From NCBI RefSeq assembly GCF_046533115.1, contig NZ_JAJQRC010000021.1, positions 1-45,561 on the forward strand: a stretch of 45,561 nt of DNA, read 5' to 3'. A program made the position numbers and the translations under genes. Below are positions 24,709 to 32,169 of this stretch, one piece after another (position 1 is the first letter of the stretch; every line of letters begins with the position of its first letter). A model generated the notes under the pieces. It worked only from the letters and a program-made list of their open reading frames with translations. It ran no database searches and had not been told where the DNA came from. The DNA is from JAIRMO01 sp046533115. GTDB taxonomy: Bacteria; Spirochaetota; Spirochaetia; Treponematales; Breznakiellaceae.

Positions 24709-25613
24709 ACCGAGGAATACCTTGTTTAATAGCCTTGATGATATGGGGCGCCCAGGGGGCGGCTGCCCTGATAGATCTGCCGGAATTGCCGGCTTTCGTC
24801 CCCATAGCGGTACTTGCCGCTTCAGCCTCTTCGGATGCCGTTTCGACCCTGCCCGGTAATGTCCGTAATAACCGGTATTTTCTTGAAAGCAAACGGCTTA
24901 CCGCCTTGGCCGAGGAAGCCTTTGAGTACGGCGATTATGACGCCTCCGCCCAATATGCCGCCGAAGCCCTCCGGTATGCCCAGTTGTCCGACGAATATAT
25001 CCTCGTCCAGCTAAAGATCCGGGAAACCGAAAACGCCATTACCGCGGCCTGGAACCGTCTGGACTGGGCCCGATCCGTGGGGGCCCCTACCCGGTATGCC
25101 GACGAGTTCAGCCGGGCCGAAAATTTCTATAGCGAGGCCCTTTCTTTCAGGAACGCCGAGGAATGGGATGCGGCCATCGAAGCGGCCCATCAGGTTATCA
25201 ACGCCCTGGCCAAGGTAACCCCTCCTGCCAAAGAGACTCCGCCCCCGGTGGTAGCTCCGCCCCCTCCGGTTGCGGCCACGCCGCCACCGCCTCCTCCACC
25301 CCCACCGCCGCCTCCCCCGGCTGCGGCCCCGCCGCCGCCGGCAGTCCCGGATGTTACGGCCCTGCCTTCCCAGTATACGGTCAGGCCCTGGGCCCTTTCA
25401 AAGGACTGTTTGTGGAACATCGCAGGCCGGCCCTGGGCCTACGGGGATCCCACCAAGTGGCGGCTGATCTACGACGCGAACCGGCTCAAGCTGCCCGAAC
25501 CCAATAACCCCAACCTGATTCATCCCGGCATGGTGCTGGATATCCCCAGCATCCAGGGTGAAACCCGGCAGGGTATGTGGGACGCCGCCCGTAGTTATAC
25601 GCCCCTCCGGTAA
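24705..25613 (+). CDS. Exported LysM-domain protein with TPR-like helices and polyproline linker
   Basis: 302 residues. Signal peptide (1 to about 21), TPR-like helical region (about 60-165, AEEAFEYGDYDASAQYAAEALRY), a proline-rich linker with a run of 13 prolines (about 185-215), and a C-terminal LysM domain (YTVRPWALSKDCLWNIAG...HPGMVLDIP) for peptidoglycan binding. Resembles known spirochaetal envelope LysM proteins. Translationally coupled to the lipoprotein before it. A shared terminator follows. Confidence 0.85.
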   Translation: MNRGIPCLIALMIWGAQGAAALIDLPELPAFVPIAVLAASASSDAVSTLPGNVRNNRYFLESKRLTALAEEAFEYGDYDASAQYAAEALRYAQLSDEYILVQLKIRETENAITAAWNRLDWARSVGAPTRYADEFSRAENFYSEALSFRNAEEWDAAIEAAHQVINALAKVTPPAKETPPPVVAPPPPVAATPPPPPPPPPPPPPAAAPPPPAVPDVTALPSQYTVRPWALSKDCLWNIAGRPWAYGDPTKWRLIYDANRLKLPEPNNPNLIHPGMVLDIPSIQGETRQGMWDAARSYTPLR

Positions 25614-25637
25614 GGATTTGGTTCATTTTTAGACGAA

Positions 25638-25670
25638 GCGCCCGCAGTTTTTTGCGGGCGCCTTCTTTAA
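25638..25670. terminator. Hairpin terminator between convergent genes
   Basis: A 9-bp stem GCGCCCGCA/TGCGGGCGC (25638-25646/25653-25661) with a 6-nt loop is followed by CTTCTTTAA on the plus strand. It probably ends the LysM-protein transcript, and glyS from the other side. Confidence 0.8.
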
Positions 25671-25682
25671 TCGGGGAATTGC

Positions 25683-27056
25683 CTATTTGCTCCGCTGATA
25701 GCCCTTTATCTCGTCACGCAGCCGGGCGGCCAGTTCCGTCCGGTGGACCCTGACCTGTTCCATGGAGTCCCGGAAACGGAGGGTGACGGTCTGGTTGTCC
25801 TTGGATTCGTAGTCCACGGTGATACAGAAGGGGGTTCCCGCCTCGTCCTGGCGGCGGTAACGGCGGCCTATGGCCCCTCCCTGGTCGTAGTCGGTGGCAA
25901 AATCCTCCCGCAGTTCGTTCCGTATGTCCTGGGCAAGCTCGGCAAGGCCGTCCTTCTTCATCAGGGGCAAAACCGCCACGGTAATCGGCGCGATAGCGGG
26001 GTGGAAACGCAGCACCGTCCGCCAATCGTCATCGCTGCCCTTGTCGGCCACCTTTTCCTCGTCATAGGCGTCGCAGAGGAGCATGAGGAGGGTCCTGGTG
26101 AGCCCTGCGGAGGTTTCGATGATAAACGGAATATACCGCTCGTTGTTATTATCCTGGTCGATGTATTGCAGGTCCTTCCCTGAAAATTCCGCGTGCCGCG
26201 AGAGGTCATAGTTGGAGCGATTATGGATCCCCTCCAGCTCCTTCCAGCCCATGGGAAAGAGGTACTCAATGTCGTAGGCGTCCTTGGCGTAATGGGCCAG
26301 CTCATCCGGGCCGTGCTGGTGCCAGCGGAGCTGATCCATCTTAACCCCGAGTTTTTCGTAATAAGCCCAGCGCCGTTTTTTCCACTCGGTAAACCACTCC
26401 ACATCGGTACCGGGTTTGACAAAGTACTGCATCTCCATCTGCTCAAATTCGCAGGTCCGGAAAATAAAGTTTTTGGTTACAATCTCGTTCCGAAAGGCCT
26501 TGCCGATCTGGGCGATCCCAAAGGGGATCTTCATGCGGTTACTTTGAATGATGTTTTTATAATTCACATAGATCCCCTGGGCGGTTTCCGGACGAAGATA
26601 GATGATATTGGCCTCTTCCTCCACCGCGCCGATATGGGTTTTGAACATGAGGTTGAATTTCCGGGTATCGGTTAATTCCCCCCCGCATTCGGGGCATTTT
26701 TTTTCCGCCAGGTTCTCCGGGGGGATCTGGTCCGCCCGGAACCGGGACTTGCATTTTTTACAGTCCACCAGGGGATCGGTAAAGTTCTCCACATGCCCCG
26801 AGGCTTCCCACACCCGGGGGTGCATCAAGATAGCCGCGTCCAGACCCACGATATCGTCGTGAAGCTGGGTCATCTCCTTCCACCAATTCCGGGCGATCCG
26901 GTTCTTTAGCTCTATACCCAGGGGGCCGTAATCCCACGCGCCGTTTTGCCCCCCGTAAATTTCGGAGGATTGAAACACAAAACCCCGCCGCTTGGCAAGG
27001 GAGGTGATCTTCTCCATGGTTGCCTTTCCCTGATACTCGGTCTGTTCTTCGGCCAT
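25683..27056 (-). CDS. glyQS: Glycyl-tRNA synthetase, dimeric class II type
   Basis: Charges tRNA-Gly. 457 residues from the ATG at 27056 (AGGAGG 8 nt upstream); the upstream TTG at 27089 is unlikely. RRGFVFQSSEIYGG near the start and RPETAQGIYVNYKN are family hallmarks. CKKCKSRF and CPECGGEL are zinc-type Cys pairs. The C-terminal anticodon-binding domain is complete. This is the single-chain alpha2 enzyme, not the split GlyQ/GlyS type of many bacteria. Confidence 0.95.
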   Translation of the reverse strand: MAEEQTEYQGKATMEKITSLAKRRGFVFQSSEIYGGQNGAWDYGPLGIELKNRIARNWWKEMTQLHDDIVGLDAAILMHPRVWEASGHVENFTDPLVDCKKCKSRFRADQIPPENLAEKKCPECGGELTDTRKFNLMFKTHIGAVEEEANIIYLRPETAQGIYVNYKNIIQSNRMKIPFGIAQIGKAFRNEIVTKNFIFRTCEFEQMEMQYFVKPGTDVEWFTEWKKRRWAYYEKLGVKMDQLRWHQHGPDELAHYAKDAYDIEYLFPMGWKELEGIHNRSNYDLSRHAEFSGKDLQYIDQDNNNERYIPFIIETSAGLTRTLLMLLCDAYDEEKVADKGSDDDWRTVLRFHPAIAPITVAVLPLMKKDGLAELAQDIRNELREDFATDYDQGGAIGRRYRRQDEAGTPFCITVDYESKDNQTVTLRFRDSMEQVRVHRTELAARLRDEIKGYQRSK

Positions 27057-27168
27057 CAAAAATTCCTCCTCAAGGGATCGCTGGTCCAAACTCCCTTAGC
27101 TTGGAGCCGCCCCAAATTTAGAGAATAGTATACAGGATATGGGGATGAATGGCGAGGGGGATCGGACC

Positions 27169-28098
27169 TCATTCCTTCATGGCAAGGTATACTCCGGCAA
27201 GTACCAGCGCCGCCCCGGCCCATTGCACCGGGCTGAGCCGTTCCCCCAGGATAAAGAAGCCCGCGACGACCGTAACCACGGGAACTAAATTGAGGAAAAG
27301 CGCCGAGATCGAAATCCCCAGGACCGCCAGGGATTGGGCGTAGAAGCGGTAGGCCAGGGCCGAACAGCAAAGGCCCAAAAAGCCCACATGGAGGATGACC
27401 TCCGGATTCGGCCGGCCCCAGTGGGGAAACTCAAGGGCCGCGAAGGGAATAAAGGCGAGAAAACCAAAAAAGGTCTGCCAGTATACGATATAAATCCGGG
27501 ATCGGCGGCTGAAGAGGGGCGGCGTAAGGAAACAGTAGGCGACCCAGCTGAGGGCGGCGCCGATCATACAGAGATACCCCAGGATATTTCCTCCGGCGCT
27601 CACACCGGTTCCCGTTCCCGGGGGAAGGCTTTCGGCTCCTCGGGCGGTAAGGCCCACCCCGATCATGGAGATAAGGGCCCCCACCCAGCGCCGGGGCGGG
27701 ATACACGCCGCCGGGGCTTCCTCCCGCCTTTTTCCGAACCTGGGGAGTTTGCCGCCCAGCCACTGGGCCCCCAGGGTGAGCGCCGGAATGGACGCCACAA
27801 TGATCGACGCTTCCGAGGCGCTTATCAGGCCCAGGCCGGTATTTTCAAAGGAAAAATAGAGGGTCACCCCGGTAAGCCCCGCCCCGATAAGCAGGGGCAG
27901 GTCCTGGAGCTGAAGTTTTTCCTCCGGGACGGCACGGTTTTTTATAAAAAATAGAAATACCAGCGCCAGGGCAAAACGAAGCGCCCCCAGGGACATGGGG
28001 GGGAAAACCGCACCGGCGATCTTGGTAGAAACGAAAGAGACCCCCCAGAACACCACACAGGCGATAAGGGCAGAAACCGCTTTTGTCCATTCGGTCAT
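27169..28098 (-). CDS. EamA/DMT-family transporter
   Basis: 309 residues, ten predicted membrane segments in two EamA halves, with an extra loop of about 40 residues in the middle (near 115-165). The ATG at 28098 overlaps the stop of the P1 peptidase gene (ATGA), favouring it over the TTG at 28107. A metabolite exporter of unknown substrate, last in the coaB-coaC-peptidase run. Confidence 0.85.
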   Translation of the reverse strand: MTEWTKAVSALIACVVFWGVSFVSTKIAGAVFPPMSLGALRFALALVFLFFIKNRAVPEEKLQLQDLPLLIGAGLTGVTLYFSFENTGLGLISASEASIIVASIPALTLGAQWLGGKLPRFGKRREEAPAACIPPRRWVGALISMIGVGLTARGAESLPPGTGTGVSAGGNILGYLCMIGAALSWVAYCFLTPPLFSRRSRIYIVYWQTFFGFLAFIPFAALEFPHWGRPNPEVILHVGFLGLCCSALAYRFYAQSLAVLGISISALFLNLVPVVTVVAGFFILGERLSPVQWAGAALVLAGVYLAMKE

Positions 28099-29075
28099 GG
28101 CCGGCAATCCCCCATGGCCGGGTAGCCCCCCAGGGAACGGGCGCTTTTAACCGCGTCGATGATCGCCCCTTCCATGGCCCATGCAGCAAGGATCCCCACT
28201 GCGTCCGGGGAACTTGCCGCCTCCTCGGAACAGAGGGCAAAAACCGTGTCCCCATCATAGATCGAGTGGGCGGGCCGTATTGTCCGGGCAATGCCGTTTT
28301 GTCCCTGCCGTGCCAGGAGGGTAGCGCCGGCTTTGTCCAGTTTGGCGTTGGTGATGATGCAACCCAGGACCGTATTGGTCCCTTCCAGGGGGGTCCCGCT
28401 GAAAAAATCCCGGGGCCGCTGGTATTCCTCCAGGATGAGCCCTTCGGTCCCGATCAGGGTCCTGCCGTCGTCCCCCCGGACCCCGGCGATGATCCCGCCC
28501 TTTTCCAGAACATCCCCCACACAGTTCACCGCGGCCACCGCCCCCACCAGCAGGTCCCCCCGGCGCCAGGCGGCGGCGCCTATCCCCCCCTTCATGGCAT
28601 AGGCCGGCCCCCGGAATTTGCCTACCGTCGCCCCGGTCCCGGCGCCGAAATTGCCGCTTTGAAAGGGCTCCCCCCGGAAGGCGTTTTCGCAGGCGCAAAA
28701 GCCCATGGCCGCTCCGGGGCGGACCCGGTGATCCCCGCAGCCCAGGTCAAAGAGGATCGCCGCGCAGAGGTTGGGCACCCGGGTAAGGCCCGCGTCCCGG
28801 CCTATATTTTTGGCTTCCAGGAACTCCATCACCCCCGCCGCGGCATCCAGCCCAAAGGAGCTGCCCCCGGCCAGAAGTATAGCGTGGACCAGCTTCCGGT
28901 TTGCCAGGGGGGAGAGGGCGTCGGTGTCCCGGGTCCCCGGGGACCCGCCCCGGACATCAACGCCGCAAACCCCGCCTTCTTCCCGGAGGATCACCGTACA
29001 GCCCGTGGCGGCCGTCAAGTCCTGGGCCTGGCCGATACGAAAGCCCGGAATATCGTCGATGCTGATTTTTTCCAT
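28095..29075 (-). CDS. P1/DmpA-family self-processing aminopeptidase
   Basis: 326 residues. NTn-type hydrolase family that cleaves itself between Asn and Thr/Ser; the likely cleavage site is N234-T235 in GTNTVLG. AGGSSFGLDAAAGVMEFLEA, GAAMGFCACENAF-like and YDGDTVFAL are family signatures. It releases N-terminal residues from small peptides or amides. It sits 2 bases after coaC, which raises the possibility that it handles a pantothenate-type or beta-peptide amide (inference). Confidence 0.88.
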   Translation of the reverse strand: MEKISIDDIPGFRIGQAQDLTAATGCTVILREEGGVCGVDVRGGSPGTRDTDALSPLANRKLVHAILLAGGSSFGLDAAAGVMEFLEAKNIGRDAGLTRVPNLCAAILFDLGCGDHRVRPGAAMGFCACENAFRGEPFQSGNFGAGTGATVGKFRGPAYAMKGGIGAAAWRRGDLLVGAVAAVNCVGDVLEKGGIIAGVRGDDGRTLIGTEGLILEEYQRPRDFFSGTPLEGTNTVLGCIITNAKLDKAGATLLARQGQNGIARTIRPAHSIYDGDTVFALCSEEAASSPDAVGILAAWAMEGAIIDAVKSARSLGGYPAMGDCRP

Positions 29076-29077
29076 GC

Positions 29078-29620
29078 CTAGGTTCCCGCCAAAAGTTCCG
29101 TGACCCGGTCTACGATGAGCCGGGTATCCGCCAGGGCCCCCTTACCGAGGTCGCCGCAGGCCAACAGGGCTTCCCGAGGTTCGATAAAAAGGTACCCGTA
29201 TCCGCTAAGCTTGGCCATGTTGTCCCGGACCAGGGGGTTTTCGTACATCGCCGTATTCATGGCCGGGCAGATTAGCACCGGCTTATCCCGGACCGCCATT
29301 ATTACCGTGGAGAGCATATCATCGGCTATCCCCGAGGCGATCTTGCCGATGATGTTGGCGCTGGCCGGAGCTATCAGCACCAAATCGGCATTTTTTGCCA
29401 GGGAAATATGGCGGACATCCTCGTAGAAGATCTCCTCAAACATATCGGTATACGCCTTGTTTTTGGTCAAGGTCTGCAAAGTAAGGGGGGTGATGAATCG
29501 CTGCGCCGCCGCGGTCAAAATCACCTGGACCGAATACCCCTTTTTGGTGAGGAGATTGGCGATTTCCGCCCCCTTATAGGCGGCGATGCTGCCGGTAATT
29601 CCCAAAAGTACCTTTTTCAT
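29078..29620 (-). CDS. coaC: Phosphopantothenoylcysteine decarboxylase (CoaC, separate)
   Basis: Third step of coenzyme A synthesis after pantothenate phosphorylation; FMN enzyme. 180 residues from the ATG at 29620. ITGSIAAYK (FMN phosphate), catalytic His in RHISLA, PASANIIGK, the PAMN motif in CPAMNTAMYENP, and the flap Cys in ACGDLGKG are all present. It overlaps the coaB stop (ATGA). CoaB and CoaC are separate proteins here and not fused as in most bacteria. Confidence 0.93.
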   Translation of the reverse strand: MKKVLLGITGSIAAYKGAEIANLLTKKGYSVQVILTAAAQRFITPLTLQTLTKNKAYTDMFEEIFYEDVRHISLAKNADLVLIAPASANIIGKIASGIADDMLSTVIMAVRDKPVLICPAMNTAMYENPLVRDNMAKLSGYGYLFIEPREALLACGDLGKGALADTRLIVDRVTELLAGT

Positions 29621-30387
29621 TTGCCCCATTGCTCCCGTATCTTTGCTATCACCCGGGAGACGATACCCCGGGCTATACTCTGTTTATCCCCATAGGGGCT
29701 TATCCGCCTGTCCCGGTCAATGAGATAGGCGGCGTGGCAATCCCCGTGGATATCCCGGTCATCGTTGGCCAGGACAAAATCGCAGTGGTTTTTTTCCAGC
29801 AGGGCATAGGCGGTGTTGATCAGGGCCTCATGGGGCACGTCATGGAGGAGTTTAAACCCCACCAGGACCGCCTTGGGGGCAAGGCCGCGGAACAGGGAGA
29901 TAACCTTCACCGTAGGTTCCAGGATGAGGATGAGCTTTTGTTCCCCGGAATCGATCTTTCCCCCCCGGTCCAGGACCGGGGCCTGTTGAATCCCCCGGAG
30001 TATCCCCTCCCGGTCCGGCAGCCCCCCGGCGGAATTTTCCCGGGCGGCCAGCAGGGACTCCGCCATAAGCCGGGGGGTGGTCAGGGCCGATACCCGGTAA
30101 TCGCTCACCGCCATGGTGTGGATTATCCCGTCTATCCGGCGGCCTGCAAGGACCCGCCGCACTTCAGCCTCCAGCGTCGCCGTATCCCCAATGGGGAGGA
30201 TCTCCGCCCGGGGGGTCTGGGGCCGGGCCGCGGTTTTCCCACAGATATACCAGATCCCGGCGGTTTCCTCCCGCCCGGCCAATTCATCCGCGATAAGGCT
30301 CCCCAGCCTTCCCGTGGCCGAATTGGTGATACTCCGCACCGAATCAATCTGCTCGACGGTTCCCCCCGCGGTGACCAAAAAATTCAT
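29617..30387 (-). CDS. coaB: Phosphopantothenate-cysteine ligase (CoaB, separate)
   Basis: Couples 4'-phosphopantothenate with cysteine. 256 residues; VTAGGTVEQIDSVRSITNSATGRLG is the nucleotide-binding start, and LVGFKLL and DFVLANDD follow. The stand-alone form resembles the streptococcal type. A TATAAT on the minus strand (30402-30407) lies 14 bases before the ATG. First gene of coaB-coaC-P1 peptidase-EamA, all overlapping or spaced by 2 bases. Confidence 0.9.
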   Translation of the reverse strand: MNFLVTAGGTVEQIDSVRSITNSATGRLGSLIADELAGREETAGIWYICGKTAARPQTPRAEILPIGDTATLEAEVRRVLAGRRIDGIIHTMAVSDYRVSALTTPRLMAESLLAARENSAGGLPDREGILRGIQQAPVLDRGGKIDSGEQKLILILEPTVKVISLFRGLAPKAVLVGFKLLHDVPHEALINTAYALLEKNHCDFVLANDDRDIHGDCHAAYLIDRDRRISPYGDKQSIARGIVSRVIAKIREQWGK

Positions 30388-30453
30388 GGAATAACCATAG
30401 CATTATACTCAAAAAAATTTAACTACGAACCCCTCGGACAGGAGGATATAATT

Positions 30454-30528
30454 AACCACGAACTACACGAACCTCACGAACAAGAAGAAGTTTCGAACAA
30501 AAAGTTCGTGTTTTTCGTGTGGTTCGTG
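30454..30528. repeat. TTCGTG-type foldback repeat
   Basis: Arms 30457-30481 and 30504-30528 pair at 21 of 25 positions and consist of repeated CACGAAC / GTTCGTG words. The motif recurs at 35785-35818, 43483-43513 and, diverged, at 21221-21250. Intergenic, non-coding. Confidence 0.75.
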
Positions 30529-30535
30529 ATTGGAA

Positions 30536-30679
30536 GGCGGGGTCCATACCCCGGAGCTTGCTCCGGAAAATTTACCATCCCTGAAAATGTCATAAGCCGA
30601 TTTCCGGATCGGGGTATGGTCCCCGCCAGTACAATAAATTTCCTCTCCAACGAAGATACCCAGGAGCTTGCTCCTGGGT
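30536..30679. repeat. Inverted repeat and GGAGCTTGCTCC palindromes
   Basis: Arms 30536-30553 and 30610-30627 match at 17 of 18 positions. Inside is a palindrome CCGGAGCTTGCTCCGG (30551-30566). A second, larger palindrome with the same AGCTTGCT core (30658-30679, 10-bp arms) follows. These are REP-like structures between coaB and the ROK regulator. The rest of 30388-30721 shows no gene. Confidence 0.75.
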
Positions 30680-30721
30680 TCTTCATTGAATTCTCTTTTT
30701 TTCCTGTATCGGGCTAAGTCT

Positions 30722-31957
30722 TCACAGGCGGGGGCCAAACCGGGTTTCCTGGGGATTTATCCTGCCGCAGATCTCCTCGAACAACCGGTTCCGGGCGATA
30801 CCGAGGACGCCGTATAATCCCGCGGGCTTCTTGAGGAATGTCCCGGTTACTTCCGCGGAAAAACGGTATTTTTCAAACACCTCCCGTATCCGGGGAATCA
30901 AAAAATCGCGGAACACCATATACTCCCCGCCAATGATAACCGTCCGCAGGGAAAGAAAACTGGCGAGGGACAGGGCCATGCAGGCGATTTCCCCGGCGAT
31001 TTCCCCCAGAATTTCCAGCACCGGCGGATCGCCCCGCTCATAGGCCGATACCACCTCCTTAAAGGTGATCTTTTCCGGTGGGATGGGGGACAGGCAGGAA
31101 TCCGCCCCGTTGGAAAGGGCGGTCCGGATGCCTTCCAGCAGCCCGGCGGTACAGATGCACTCCTCCACGGTCTTTCCCGCTTTCAAACGCCGGGGGTCCA
31201 CATATTCGCTCAAATTTCCGGCGAAATAATCGTTTCCTTCATATAACTTACCATTTAATATAATCCCCGCCCCGATTCCCTCGCCGCAGCAAAGGTAGAG
31301 CAGATTATCAATGCCCTGTCCGGTGCCGTACAAAAATTCCCCCACCACTCCGGTATTGGCGTCGTTTTTGATAAAGACCGGCAGCGAAAATTTTTGCTGC
31401 AGGTATTCGACGATATTGTTCTTTAAGGTTTTGTCGAATATGGCCCGGTTGTCTTCCGCGTCGTATACATCGTTTTTATCGCTGTAAATGCCGGGGGATG
31501 AAATGCCGATGCAGTAAAACTGCTGGGGGGTAAGGTTATGGGCGCTTAACATCAGGCGTATGGCGTTTTCCACCAGGCTGATCCGCGTCTCCGGCGAGGA
31601 CTCCGGGGACACGGTGATGCTGAGGTCATCGAGGATCTCCCCCCCAAGGTTGCCGATGGCAAAGACCGGGTCCTTATAATTCAAATCAATCGCGAAAATA
31701 TATAAAAATTCCCGGTTGCCTTCCACGGGTATGGGTTTCCTGCCGCTTTTAATCTTAACCGGCGCCTTTTCCCTGATGATCCCCCAATCCAGAAGCCGGC
31801 TCAGGTTATCCGAAACCGCGGGTTTGGACATGGAGAGCATCCGCGCCAGCCTGGTCCTTGAAACCGGGCCATGCCGCCAGATAGCGTCAAGGACCAGCCG
31901 CTGATTGGTCTTGCGGACCAGGGATTGATCCGCCGATATTTTAATATGCCGTTCCAT
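30722..31957 (-). CDS. ROK-family transcriptional regulator lacking the zinc motif
   Basis: 411 residues: winged helix-turn-helix (about 13-65, RLVLDAIWRHGPVSRTRLARMLSMSKPAVSDNL-like) followed by a ROK sugar-kinase-fold domain with NDANTG at 198-203. The usual GH...CxCGxxGCxE zinc site is degraded: the His position reads Glu (AGNLSEY, 246-252) and only CIC remains near 267-269. It probably senses a sugar or sugar phosphate and represses the divergent rhamnosidase genes and the ABC operon. The ATG has no good ribosome site next to it; GAGGAGG is over 20 nt away. Confidence 0.88.
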   Translation of the reverse strand: MERHIKISADQSLVRKTNQRLVLDAIWRHGPVSRTRLARMLSMSKPAVSDNLSRLLDWGIIREKAPVKIKSGRKPIPVEGNREFLYIFAIDLNYKDPVFAIGNLGGEILDDLSITVSPESSPETRISLVENAIRLMLSAHNLTPQQFYCIGISSPGIYSDKNDVYDAEDNRAIFDKTLKNNIVEYLQQKFSLPVFIKNDANTGVVGEFLYGTGQGIDNLLYLCCGEGIGAGIILNGKLYEGNDYFAGNLSEYVDPRRLKAGKTVEECICTAGLLEGIRTALSNGADSCLSPIPPEKITFKEVVSAYERGDPPVLEILGEIAGEIACMALSLASFLSLRTVIIGGEYMVFRDFLIPRIREVFEKYRFSAEVTGTFLKKPAGLYGVLGIARNRLFEEICGRINPQETRFGPRL

Positions 31958-32035
31958 ACGAACACTGTAGCACCAATAACCTCCTCTGGCAAGGGCATAT
32001 TATTAGAGTTCCTTACAAAAAAAATCGGCCCATTT

Positions 32036-32080
32036 CAGGGAAAAAGTTTAAGTTTAATCGAAAAAACGGTTTTTCCCCTG
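32036..32080. repeat. Hairpin in the divergent ROK-rhamnosidase spacer
   Basis: CAGGGAAAAA (32036-32045) pairs with TTTTTCCCCTG (32070-32080) with one bulged base. It lies in the leader or upstream region of the ROK gene and may affect its mRNA or bind a regulator. Confidence 0.5.
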
Positions 32081-32109
32081 ATTAAATAGCTAAAAAACAC
32101 TAAGATCCC

Positions 32110-32154
32110 TTGATCGTAATGAAAAGAAATCTTACTATATCGGCATATAGCCGG
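32110..32154 (+). promoter_or_regulatory. Promoter and candidate operator of the rhamnosidase gene
   Basis: TTGATC (32110-32115), a 17-bp spacer and TACTAT (32133-32138) form a promoter. A perfect palindrome CTATAT-CGGC-ATATAG (32135-32150) overlaps the -10 box. Bases 32117-32154 match 35950-35987 at 32 of 38 positions without gaps. Probable binding site of the adjacent ROK regulator. Confidence 0.65.
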
Positions 32155-32169
32155 TTTTGAAGGGGGGTA

